Of a stretch of DNA of 64,000 bases, positions 34,201-42,179 are shown in pieces (position 1 is the stretch's first letter; each line of letters begins with the position of its first letter). The position numbers and the translations under genes were made by a program. The stretch is from Streptomyces tanashiensis (GTDB taxonomy: Bacteria > Actinomycetota > Actinomycetes > Streptomycetales > Streptomycetaceae): contig NZ_BMRZ01000003.1 in NCBI RefSeq assembly GCF_014648895.1, positions 1-64,000 of the forward strand, given 5' to 3'. Under the pieces are notes generated by a model. It was given only the letters and a program-made list of their open reading frames with translations, had not been told where the DNA came from and did not search any database.

Positions 34201-34219
34201 TATACCCCTAGGGGGTATA
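34201..34219. promoter_or_regulatory. CsoR-type copper operator
   Basis: TATACCCCTAGGGGGTATA is a nearly perfect palindrome of the CsoR consensus (ATACCCC-N2-GGGGTAT). It lies 45 bp upstream of the copZ start. It also contains the last codons and stop (Tyr-Thr-Pro-TAG) of the PrsW gene, so coding and operator sequence overlap. Confidence 0.85.
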
Positions 34220-35149
34220 AATTCCACTCGGGTCGGGCTCGCGGCGCGCGAGTGATCTCAGCCATGCCAGACCCGCCAGGGTCACCAGCGCGAGTCCGCC
34301 CACCGAGAAGAGGGTGAAGAGGTGCTCCTGCTGGGAGGTCGGCCGCGGCAGGTACCCCTGGGCGAAGAGCGTGCGGTCCAGGCCGGTGGTGGTGAGCCGG
34401 ACCACCAGCCAGAGCGCGATGCCGTGCATCGAGTCCCACAGCGCGTGGAGCACGGCGACCCCGAGGTAGGTGCCGACGACCGGTCCGGCGAGGCGGAAGC
34501 GGCCGTCGGGGCGGCGGAAGGCGAGCAGTGCCGCGCCCGCGATCGCCGTCCACAGGCCGTGCCCGAAGGGGGCGAGCAGTCCGCGCAGGATCTCGGTCTC
34601 CAGGAGCGAGCGCAGATCGATGCCGTCCATGGTGACGGCGGCGTTGAAGGCGTACCCGGCGCTCTCGAAGGCGGCGAAGCCGAAGCCGACGGAGCCGCCG
34701 AGGACGAGTCCGGCGCGGTAGCCGCGCAGCCACGGGTGGCGGCGCACGACGAACATCAGGGCGGCGAGCTTCACCGCCTCCTCGATGAGGCCGACCCCCA
34801 GGAACATCCACAGGGAGGGGTGGAGCAGGTAGTACTCCATGACCGAGGCGCCGAGCACGCCGAGGACACCGCCGGTGACGAAGCAGCCGAGGATCACCGG
34901 GACCCCGAGGTCGCGGCCGTGCCGCTCGTACGCCCAGAGGACGAAGACCGCCGGGACGAGGAAGCTGCCCAGCAGGATGAGGGTGGGGAGCAGGGTGGTG
35001 TTCTCGGTGGCGTACGTGACGACGGCCGTCAGGGTCCAGAGCGCCAGGCCGCCCCCGAGGCAGCGCTTCCACAGCCCGGGGCGGGGCTGCGGCACGGGCG
35101 GGGCCGAGGGGGGTGGGGGCGTCTGCGTGGTGGGCGGGTATTCGTGCAC
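34208..35149 (-). CDS. PrsW family intramembrane metalloprotease
   Basis: A 313-residue membrane protein with a Pro-rich cytoplasmic N-terminus (about 1-25) and about eight helices. It has the three PrsW motifs: EEAVK (about 123), FESAGY (about 161) and HALWDS (about 235), with an additional HGLWTA, whose Glu and His residues bind the catalytic zinc. PrsW proteases cleave anti-sigma factors or similar membrane proteins. The GTG start has GGAGGTCTTGCC upstream. Its 3' end overlaps the CsoR operator of copZ. Confidence 0.88.
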   Translation of the reverse strand: MHEYPPTTQTPPPPSAPPVPQPRPGLWKRCLGGGLALWTLTAVVTYATENTTLLPTLILLGSFLVPAVFVLWAYERHGRDLGVPVILGCFVTGGVLGVLGASVMEYYLLHPSLWMFLGVGLIEEAVKLAALMFVVRRHPWLRGYRAGLVLGGSVGFGFAAFESAGYAFNAAVTMDGIDLRSLLETEILRGLLAPFGHGLWTAIAGAALLAFRRPDGRFRLAGPVVGTYLGVAVLHALWDSMHGIALWLVVRLTTTGLDRTLFAQGYLPRPTSQQEHLFTLFSVGGLALVTLAGLAWLRSLARREPDPSGIYTP

Positions 35150-35226
35150 GGCAAGACCTCCAAGTCCCTCCGTCGACAGGCCATCTGACGAAGGCGTAGG
35201 GCGGGAGCCTATGGTAAATACCCGAT

Positions 35227-36441
35227 ATGTCGCATTCGGGGAGCACGCTCATCCTGATCATGGCGATCGCCGTCCTGGCGCCGCTGCTCGCCTACGCGGT
35301 GGGGCGCAGGCTCCCCGTCCCCCTCGTCATCTTCGAGATCCTGCTCGGCATCCTCATCGGCCCCGACGTCCTGGACTGGGCCCGCCCCGACGCGCTGATC
35401 GACGGGCTCTCCCAGCTCGGCCTCGCCATGCTGATCTTCCTCGCCGGGTACGAGATCGAGTTCGGCAAGGTCCGCGGCGACACCCTCAGGCGCTCCGTGT
35501 GGGCCTGGCTGGCCGCCCTCGGCCTCGGCCTCGCCACCGGCGTCCTGCTCGGCGGCGGCTACACCAAGGGCGTCTTCATCGGCGTCGCCCTGACCAGCAC
35601 CGCGCTCGGCACCGTCCTGCCGGTGCTGCGGGACGCCGGTGACCTCCACGGGCGGTTCGGCTCGGTCGTCATGGCCTTCGGCGCGGTCGGCGAGTTCGGC
35701 CCGATCATCGCGATGGCGCTGCTGCTCAGCGGGCGGGGCGCCGCCGAATCCACCGTCCTCCTCGCCGTGTTCGCCGCGCTCACGGCGGGGGCGGTCCTCT
35801 GGGCGATGCGGCCCCGCCCGCCGTGGTTCTCGAACGTCATCGCCAGGACCCTCCACACCAGCGGCCAGTTCGCGGTCCGCTTCGTCTTCCTGCTGCTCGC
35901 CCTGATGCTCGGGGCGTCGACGGCGCTCGGGCTCGACGTGCTGCTCGGCGCCTTCGCCGCCGGACTCATCACCCGGCTCGTGCTCACCGGGGCCGCGCCC
36001 GAGTCCGGGCCGCAGATCCTGGAGAAGGTCGAGGGGGTCGGCTTCGGCTTCCTCGTCCCGGTCTTCTTCGTCGTCACCGGCATCGAGTTCGACCTGGACT
36101 CGCTCCTCGACGGGGGCAGGACCCTGCTTCTGCTGCCGGTCTTCCTGCTGCTCTTCCTGGTCGTGCGCGGCGGGCCGATCTGGCTCCTCGCCCCGCGCGA
36201 CCTCGGCCGCAGGGACCGGGGCGGCCTCGTCCTCTACGGCTCCACGGCGCTGCCGCTCGTCGTCGCGATCACCACGATCGGCGTGGACGACCGGGAGATG
36301 ACGGCCGGCGAGGCGGCGGCGCTCGTCGGGGCCGGCATGCTCTCCGTCCTCGTCCTCCCGCTGCTCGCCCTGAAGCTCCGGGCGCGGGCGGGCGAGAAGG
36401 TGCTGCCCGCGGAGTCGGCCGGCGGGTCCGAGGCGTGGTGA
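35227..36441 (+). CDS. Cation:proton antiporter (CPA2 family)
   Basis: A 404-residue polytopic membrane protein with about 12 helices. The family pattern is clear: VPLVIFEILLGILIGP, LGLAMLIFLAGYEIEF, VALTSTALGTVLPVL and GAVGEFGPIIAMALL, followed by FLVPVFFVVTGIEFDL. CPA2 proteins exchange Na+ or K+ for H+, or act as K+ efflux channels; no regulatory RCK/TrkA domain is attached. It is divergent from the PrsW gene and converges on a TetR gene with a gap of 12 bp, the two stop regions forming a small GACCGG-TCCG-CCGGTC hairpin. Confidence 0.88.
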   Translation: MSHSGSTLILIMAIAVLAPLLAYAVGRRLPVPLVIFEILLGILIGPDVLDWARPDALIDGLSQLGLAMLIFLAGYEIEFGKVRGDTLRRSVWAWLAALGLGLATGVLLGGGYTKGVFIGVALTSTALGTVLPVLRDAGDLHGRFGSVVMAFGAVGEFGPIIAMALLLSGRGAAESTVLLAVFAALTAGAVLWAMRPRPPWFSNVIARTLHTSGQFAVRFVFLLLALMLGASTALGLDVLLGAFAAGLITRLVLTGAAPESGPQILEKVEGVGFGFLVPVFFVVTGIEFDLDSLLDGGRTLLLLPVFLLLFLVVRGGPIWLLAPRDLGRRDRGGLVLYGSTALPLVVAITTIGVDDREMTAGEAAALVGAGMLSVLVLPLLALKLRARAGEKVLPAESAGGSEAW

Positions 36442-36453
36442 CCGGTCCGCCGG

Positions 36454-37077
36454 TCAGTGGGGGACGGTGACCAGCGGGGAGAGGTAGCGGAGGAGGACGG
36501 TCTTCAGCTCGGCGATCGTCGCCTCCCGCTCGGCGCCCTCGGGAGCGGCCAGGACGAGCCCCAGGCCGCCCTTGAAGATCGCGAAGGTCATGTCGGCGAT
36601 CCGGGCGCGCTCCTCGGGGGACAGCTCGGGGGCGAAGTGCGCGATCACGTCCCGCACCGAGTTCAGCAGGTTGGCGTGGAGGGCGTCGTGCTCCTCGGCG
36701 ATCCGGCCGGGCACCTCGGAGCCGTGCATCAGGGCGAGGAAGACGGGGTTCTCGCAGTTGAACGCGATCATCGGGTCGACGACGACGTCCAGCATCTCGG
36801 GCAGCGGCAGCGCGAGGTTCGCCGGGGTGAACGCCTGGCCGTGGGCCTCCCGCATCTCGGTCAGGAGGCGCTCGCCGAGCTCGATCGCGATGGCCTCCTT
36901 GTTCGGGAAGTACTGGTAGAGCGTGCCGGGCGAGACGCTCGCCTCCCGGGCGATCGCGTTGGTGCTGGTCGCCGTGTACCCGTACGCGCAGAAGACGTTC
37001 GCGGCGGCCTGGAGCAGCTGCGCGATGCGGCGCTCGCCGCGTGCCTGACGGCGGCGCGGCTTCGGTTCTTCGGACAT
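36454..37077 (-). CDS. TetR family transcriptional regulator
   Basis: A 207-residue TetR protein with an Arg-rich N-terminus (PKPRRRQARGERR) and the helix-turn-helix AAANVFCAYGYTATSTNAIAREASVSPGTLYQYFPNKEAI (split across residues about 21-62). The rest is the ligand-binding domain. It is divergent from the MMPL transporter, and two operator-like palindromes lie between them, so it is probably the local repressor of that exporter. ATG 37077 was chosen; an extended frame upstream would run through the operators. Confidence 0.9.
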   Translation of the reverse strand: MSEEPKPRRRQARGERRIAQLLQAAANVFCAYGYTATSTNAIAREASVSPGTLYQYFPNKEAIAIELGERLLTEMREAHGQAFTPANLALPLPEMLDVVVDPMIAFNCENPVFLALMHGSEVPGRIAEEHDALHANLLNSVRDVIAHFAPELSPEERARIADMTFAIFKGGLGLVLAAPEGAEREATIAELKTVLLRYLSPLVTVPH

Positions 37078-37111
37078 GACGTGTCCCCAGCTCTCCTCAC
37101 ACGTTTGACAA

Positions 37112-37131
37112 ACACGAGAGGTCGCTCGCAT
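37112..37131. promoter_or_regulatory. Second TetR operator, degenerate
   Basis: ACACGAGAGGTCGCTCGCAT matches the outer parts (ACACGAG...CTCGC) of the better operator at 37141-37160. Confidence 0.45.
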
Positions 37132-37140
37132 TCTTAGAAA

Positions 37141-37160
37141 ACGCGAGTGATCACTCGTGT
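37141..37160. promoter_or_regulatory. TetR operator (18 of 20 palindromic)
   Basis: ACGCGAGTGATCACTCGTGT has a perfect 14-bp core CGAGTGATCACTCG and lies between the divergent TetR and MMPL genes. Confidence 0.65.
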
Positions 37161-37241
37161 TTGCCAGTCTATGGCAATGGACGGCCCCTGCGACCTGCCG
37201 GGAAGCGCGTGCGGGGGCCACGGTGAAGGGGACACCGCGTC

Positions 37242-39482
37242 ATGTCCGAAGTCAAGAAATCAGCTGCCGGCGGCGGGGGCGGCGGCGGATGGACGCGGTT
37301 CGTGACCGCCCGGCCGCGCCTCACCCTCCTCGTCGCCCTCGTGCTCACCGCCCTCGCGGTCCTCGCCGGCGGAGGCGTCGCCGACCGCATGGGCAGCGGC
37401 GGCTGGGAGGACCCGGCCGCCGAGTCCACGTACGCCACCGAGGCCCTGGAGCGGCAGTTCCCCGGCTCCCAGCCGAACGTGCTGCTCCTCGTCGACGCGG
37501 GAGCCGCCGGGGTCGACGCCCCGGCCGTCGCCGCCGAGGCCCGGCGGCTCGCCGAGCGGCTCGACGCCGAACCGGGCGTCGACGGCGTCGGCTCCTACTG
37601 GTCCACCGGTTCGCCCGCGCTCCGCTCCGAGGACGGCCGCCAGGCCGTGATCGCCGCCCGGATCGCCGGCGAGGAGAAGGACGCCGCCGCGGTCCTCGAC
37701 CGGATCGCCCCCACGTACCGGGGCGACCACGGCCCCGTCGAGGTCTCCCTCGGCGGCGGGCTCGCCGTCCGGCACGAGATGCAGACGGTCATCCAGGAGG
37801 ACCTGCTGCGGGCCGAGCTCATCGCCCTGCCCCTCACCCTCGTCCTGCTCGTCATGGTCTTCGGCAGCGCCGTCGCCGCCCTGCTGCCGCTCGGCGTCGG
37901 CATCGTCGCCATCCTCGGGACCAACGCCGTCCTGCGCGGCATCACCGAGTTCACCGACGTCTCCGTCTTCGCGCAGAACCTGACGACCGCCCTCGGGCTC
38001 GGACTCGCCATCGACTACGCCCTGTTCGTCGTCCGCCGCTACCGCGAGGAGCTCGCGGCCGGCGCCGACACGTACACCGCCGTCCGCACCACCCTGCGCA
38101 CGGCAGGCCGGACGGTGCTCTTCTCCGCCCTGACCGTCGCCGTCTCGCTCGCCGCGATGCTGGTCTTCCCGCAGTACTTCCTGCGCTCCTTCGCGTACGC
38201 CGGGATCGCCGTCGTCCTGCTCGCCGCCACCGCCGCGCTCACCCTGCTCCCGGCCGCCCTCGTGCTGCTCGGCGACCGGGTCAACGCCCTCGACCTGCGG
38301 CGGCTCCTCCGGCGCGGCCGGGCGCCCCGGAAGGACACCTCCGGCGCCGGCTGGGGGCGGGCCGCCGCCCTGGTGATGCGCCGCGCGCCCGTCTTCGCGA
38401 TCGTCACCACCGCCGGGCTCGTCCTCCTCGGACTGCCCTTCCTGGGAGTGAGGTTCGGCACCGCCGACGACCGCCAGCTCCCCGTCACCGCCTCCTCCCG
38501 GGTCGTCCAGGACCAGCTGCGGGACGGCTTCCCCGGCAACCCCGGCGGCGGGATCACCGTCCTCGCCGAAGGGACGGCCACCCCCGCGCAGTACGCCGAC
38601 TTCCGCGAGCGGATCTCCGCCCTCGACGGAGTCGGCCGGGCCGAGGGGCCCGTCACCGCCGGCGGCGGCTCCGCCTACTTCACCGTGGTGCCCGAGGGCG
38701 AGACCGTCGGCGCCGGAGCCCAGCGGGTCGTCGGGGAGCTGCGCGCGGCCGAGGCCCCGTTCGCGACCTCCGTCACCGGACCGGCCGCCGTCCTCGTCGA
38801 CTCCAAGGACGCCATCGCCGACCGCCTGCCCTGGGCGGCCGGGATCATCGTCCTCGTCACCCTGCTCCTCGTCTTCCTGCTCACCGGCAGCGTCGTCGTC
38901 CCGGTCCAGGCCGTCCTCCTCAACGCCCTCAGCCTCACGGCGATGTTCGGCGCCGTCGTCTGGGTCTTCCAGGAGGGACACCTCGCCGGACTCCTCGGCT
39001 TCACCTCCACCGGCGACATCGAGACCACCCTGCCCGTCCTCATGTTCTGCGTGGCCTTCGGGCTCTCCATGGACTACGGGGTGTTCCTGCTCTCCCGCAT
39101 CAAGGAGGAGTACGACGCCACCGGCGACCACGAGCACTCCGTCCGCTTCGGACTGCGCCACACCGGCGGCCTGATCACCGCCGCCGCCGTGATCCTCGCC
39201 GTCGTCATGGTCGCCATCGGCACCTCCCGCGTCACCAACACCAAGATGCTCGGACTCGGCGTCGCCCTCGCCGTCCTCATGGACGCGATGGTGGTCCGCA
39301 GCCTCCTCGTCCCCTCCGTGATGAAGCTGACCGGGCGCCTCACCTGGTGGGCGCCGGGACCGCTGCGCCGCTTCCACGACCGCTTCGGAATCAGCGAGAA
39401 CGACGCGTACAACCCTGCGGGTACCCCGGATGTCATAGAGGTGTCCGAGGAGTTGCGGGAGGCCGCCTCCTCACGTCAATGA
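37242..39482 (+). CDS. MMPL family transporter
   Basis: A 746-residue RND-type protein with two repeats of a large extracellular domain and six-helix bundles. The typical MMPL stretches are DVSVFAQNLTTALGLGLAIDYALF (split across about 241-265) and, in the second half, FCVAFGLSMDYGVFLLSRIKEEY. These proteins export lipids, siderophores or drugs by proton motive force. A Gly-rich cytoplasmic tail precedes helix 1. It is divergent from the TetR gene and probably induced by the ligand of that repressor. It ends 9 bp before the first propeller gene. Confidence 0.93.
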   Translation: MSEVKKSAAGGGGGGGWTRFVTARPRLTLLVALVLTALAVLAGGGVADRMGSGGWEDPAAESTYATEALERQFPGSQPNVLLLVDAGAAGVDAPAVAAEARRLAERLDAEPGVDGVGSYWSTGSPALRSEDGRQAVIAARIAGEEKDAAAVLDRIAPTYRGDHGPVEVSLGGGLAVRHEMQTVIQEDLLRAELIALPLTLVLLVMVFGSAVAALLPLGVGIVAILGTNAVLRGITEFTDVSVFAQNLTTALGLGLAIDYALFVVRRYREELAAGADTYTAVRTTLRTAGRTVLFSALTVAVSLAAMLVFPQYFLRSFAYAGIAVVLLAATAALTLLPAALVLLGDRVNALDLRRLLRRGRAPRKDTSGAGWGRAAALVMRRAPVFAIVTTAGLVLLGLPFLGVRFGTADDRQLPVTASSRVVQDQLRDGFPGNPGGGITVLAEGTATPAQYADFRERISALDGVGRAEGPVTAGGGSAYFTVVPEGETVGAGAQRVVGELRAAEAPFATSVTGPAAVLVDSKDAIADRLPWAAGIIVLVTLLLVFLLTGSVVVPVQAVLLNALSLTAMFGAVVWVFQEGHLAGLLGFTSTGDIETTLPVLMFCVAFGLSMDYGVFLLSRIKEEYDATGDHEHSVRFGLRHTGGLITAAAVILAVVMVAIGTSRVTNTKMLGLGVALAVLMDAMVVRSLLVPSVMKLTGRLTWWAPGPLRRFHDRFGISENDAYNPAGTPDVIEVSEELREAASSRQ

Positions 39483-39491
39483 GCTGAAAAC

Positions 39492-40817
39492 ATGGGGGAG
39501 TTCGTGGCGCGAATGCGTGCAGGCCTGGTTCTGGCGACGGCGCTTGTCGCCGGCATCGCACCGGTGGCGCTCGGGGGAGCGGCGGCCGCGGCCGCGCCGG
39601 CGGTGAACCGGGCGGAGGCGACGGTGGAGCCGGGCGCGGTCGTCCAGGTGGGGGGCCGGACGAAGGTGTGGGCCGGCGAGGAGGGCGCGGGAACCGTCCG
39701 TCTCCGCGCCACCCTGCCGGCGGGGGTGACCGGGCCGGTGACGGCGACGCTCGGGTTCGCCAAGCCCTTCTCGACGTGGCCCGGCGCCGGCACCACCCCG
39801 GATCGTGTCGCGGCGAGGATGGACACGACCGCGTCGGTGGACGGGGCCGCCCCGGTGCCCCTCTCGTGGTACATGAACGAGGACTACACGAACGAGCCGA
39901 TGGCCGTCGACCTCCCCGCCGTCGAGGCCGAGGCCACCCTGGACTACGCCGTGACGTTCGACCTCTCCTCCCGGGACAGCTGGTTCGGCTCGTTCGACCT
40001 TTCGGTGACGCTGAAGGACGCCCAGGGGAAGGTCGTCTCCAAGGGCACCGCCGGCGTCGACACCGTCCTCGGCACCCCCGAGGCGGGCCTGCGCGGCGCC
40101 GTCCACGCCCGCGACAAGGACGGCGTCCTGTGGCGGTACGAGGCGACCGGATCGGCCGACGGCAAGCTGACGCCGCGCAAGCGCGTCGGCGGCGGCTGGG
40201 GCCAGTACACCGCGATCGTGCCGCTCGGCCCCGCCACCGCGGCAGGCCGTGGCGACCTGGTCGCCCGCGACAAGGACGGCGTCCTCTGGTACTACCAGGG
40301 CTCCGGCGATCCGGCCGCCCCCTTCAAGCCCCGCGTGCGCGTCGGCGGCGGCTGGAACGTCTACACGGCCATCGCCTCCAACGGCTACGGCCGCGGCCTC
40401 GTCGCCCGCGACAAGGACGGCGTCCTGTGGAACTACGTCCCCGGCGTCGAGAGCAGGTTCTGGCCGCGCGTGCGCGTCGGCGGCGGCTGGAACACCTACA
40501 CGACGATCAGCGGATACGCCGACGGCCTGGTCGCCCGTGACAAGGCCGGCGTCCTGTGGAAGTACAACGACCGCCGCGTCGCGCCGTCGGCGAGCAAGCC
40601 GTTCGACGCGCGGGCGAAGGTCGGCGGCGGCTGGAACGTCTACAACACGCTCGCCGGCACGGAGGACCTCGGCCGCTGGAACGGCCTCGACCTCCTCGCC
40701 CGCACCACCGACGGCGAGGTCTACGCCTACCGGGGCAAGCCGTCCGGCTTCGGGCACGTCCCGACGACCCGCACCAAGGTCGGCTGGAACTGGGACATCT
40801 ACAACGCCGTGATCTGA
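39492..40817 (+). CDS. Secreted tachylectin-like five-bladed propeller protein, paralogue 1
   Basis: A 441-residue protein with a signal peptide (MRAGLVLATALVAGIAPVAL..., about 8-36). A beta-rich domain of about 160 residues follows, containing the GEEG...LPAGVTGPV pattern shared with the next two genes. From about residue 200 come five repeats of about 45-50 residues, each ARDKDGVLW-x-Y ... RVGGGWNxY; the fifth is degenerate (KVGWNWDIY). This is the layout of tachylectin-2-type propellers, which bind N-acetyl sugars; an FG-GAP-like fold is an alternative reading. Start is uncertain (ATG 39492, GTG 39504 or ATG 39513). Extracellular glycan binding is inference. Confidence 0.8.
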   Translation: MGEFVARMRAGLVLATALVAGIAPVALGGAAAAAAPAVNRAEATVEPGAVVQVGGRTKVWAGEEGAGTVRLRATLPAGVTGPVTATLGFAKPFSTWPGAGTTPDRVAARMDTTASVDGAAPVPLSWYMNEDYTNEPMAVDLPAVEAEATLDYAVTFDLSSRDSWFGSFDLSVTLKDAQGKVVSKGTAGVDTVLGTPEAGLRGAVHARDKDGVLWRYEATGSADGKLTPRKRVGGGWGQYTAIVPLGPATAAGRGDLVARDKDGVLWYYQGSGDPAAPFKPRVRVGGGWNVYTAIASNGYGRGLVARDKDGVLWNYVPGVESRFWPRVRVGGGWNTYTTISGYADGLVARDKAGVLWKYNDRRVAPSASKPFDARAKVGGGWNVYNTLAGTEDLGRWNGLDLLARTTDGEVYAYRGKPSGFGHVPTTRTKVGWNWDIYNAVI

Positions 40818-40845
40818 GTGACCTGACGAGAATCCGGGGGGATTC

Positions 40846-42159
40846 ATGCACCAGCACACCACCCGAACGCTGCTGATCGCGGCGAGCGCCCTGCTCGCCA
40901 CCCTGATCCCCCCGGCCGCCGGAGGGGCGACGGCACTCGCCGCCCCCCTCACGGCGCCCGCGTCCACCCCACCGCCGGGGCCGGCGTCCGCGCCGGCCCC
41001 GGGAACCGTCGTCCAGCGGGGCGGCACCCTCCGCATCCCCTCGGGCGAAGAGGGCCCCGTCACCGCCTACTTCGGGGCCACGCTGCCCGCGGGAACCACC
41101 GGCACCGTCAAGGCCCGGCTGCTGCTGTCCAACGTCGACTGGCCGCCCCCCGGCTCCGACGAGCACATGCCCTACGAGCTGTACGACACGACCTGGTCCT
41201 GCTCCGTGAACGGCGGCCCGTTCGTCGAATGCCCCTACGGGGGCGGAGGTTTCGTCCTTCCCGACGCCGAGGCCGCCCCCTTCCTCACCTACGCCGTCCG
41301 TGTCGACGCCGGCACCTACGCGGCGAGCAACCTGCGCCTCTTCGGCTCCTTCGACGTCACCGACGCGACGGGCCGCGGCATCGCCACGGGCGATGCCGGA
41401 TTCCAGTTCGTCCCGGGCACCCCCGCCGCCCAGTACCGCACGGTGCTGCACGCCCGCGACCGCAGCGGCGTGCTCTGGCAGTACGAGGGCACGGGCAATC
41501 CGGCGGCGCCGCTCGAACCCCGGCAGCGGGTCGGCGGCGGCTGGGGCGGCTACACCGCGCTCACCCGGCTCGGCCCGCCCACCGCCGAGGGCAAGGGTGA
41601 CCTCGTGGCCCGCGACCGGGACGGCGTCCTCTGGTACTACCGCGGCTCCGGCGACCTCTCCGCCCCCTTCTGGCCCCGCGTGCGGATCGGCGGCGGCTGG
41701 AACGCGTACACCTCCCTCACCGGCACCCCCACCGGACTCCTCGCCCGCGACCGGGACGGCGTCCTCTGGCACTACCCGCGCCCCGCCGACGCCCCCCTCT
41801 CCGCGCCCTTCGGCCCGCGCGCCCGGGTGGGCGGCGGCTGGAACACGTACACCTCCCTGACCGCCGTCGACCGGACCGTCCTCGCCAGGGACGCGAGCGG
41901 GGTGCTCTGGTCGTACCAGCCGAGCTACCCCTCCGACCCCTCCGTCCCGCTGCGGCCGCGCGTCCGCGTCGGCGGCGGCTGGAACGTCTACACGGCCCTC
42001 GCCGGCACCGGCGACCTGGGCCGCCGCACCCACCCGGACCTCCTGGCCCGCGACCGGGACGGCCGGCTCTGGACGTACGAGGCCGGCGTCACCGGCGTGC
42101 CCGGGGCGACCCGGACGGAGGCCGGCCGGGGCTGGAACATCTACGACACCCTCCTCTGA
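40846..42159 (+). CDS. Secreted tachylectin-like five-bladed propeller protein, paralogue 2
   Basis: A 437-residue protein: signal peptide (about 1-32, LLIAASALLATLIPPAAGG), Ala/Pro-rich linker, the shared N-terminal domain (SGEEGPVTAYFGATLPAG) with a Cys pair (WSCSVNGGPFVECPYG), then five repeats. Repeat cores are HARDRSGVLWQY, VARDRDGVLWYY, LARDRDGVLWHY, LARDASGVLWSY and LARDRDGRLWTY, each followed by a [R/E]xGGGW-type turn. GGGGGGATTC precedes the ATG, a good ribosome-binding site, 28 bp after paralogue 1. The three genes are probably one transcript and arose by tandem duplication. Confidence 0.8.
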   Translation: MHQHTTRTLLIAASALLATLIPPAAGGATALAAPLTAPASTPPPGPASAPAPGTVVQRGGTLRIPSGEEGPVTAYFGATLPAGTTGTVKARLLLSNVDWPPPGSDEHMPYELYDTTWSCSVNGGPFVECPYGGGGFVLPDAEAAPFLTYAVRVDAGTYAASNLRLFGSFDVTDATGRGIATGDAGFQFVPGTPAAQYRTVLHARDRSGVLWQYEGTGNPAAPLEPRQRVGGGWGGYTALTRLGPPTAEGKGDLVARDRDGVLWYYRGSGDLSAPFWPRVRIGGGWNAYTSLTGTPTGLLARDRDGVLWHYPRPADAPLSAPFGPRARVGGGWNTYTSLTAVDRTVLARDASGVLWSYQPSYPSDPSVPLRPRVRVGGGWNVYTALAGTGDLGRRTHPDLLARDRDGRLWTYEAGVTGVPGATRTEAGRGWNIYDTLL

Positions 42160-42179
42160 CGGAAGCCTGGGGTAACGCC

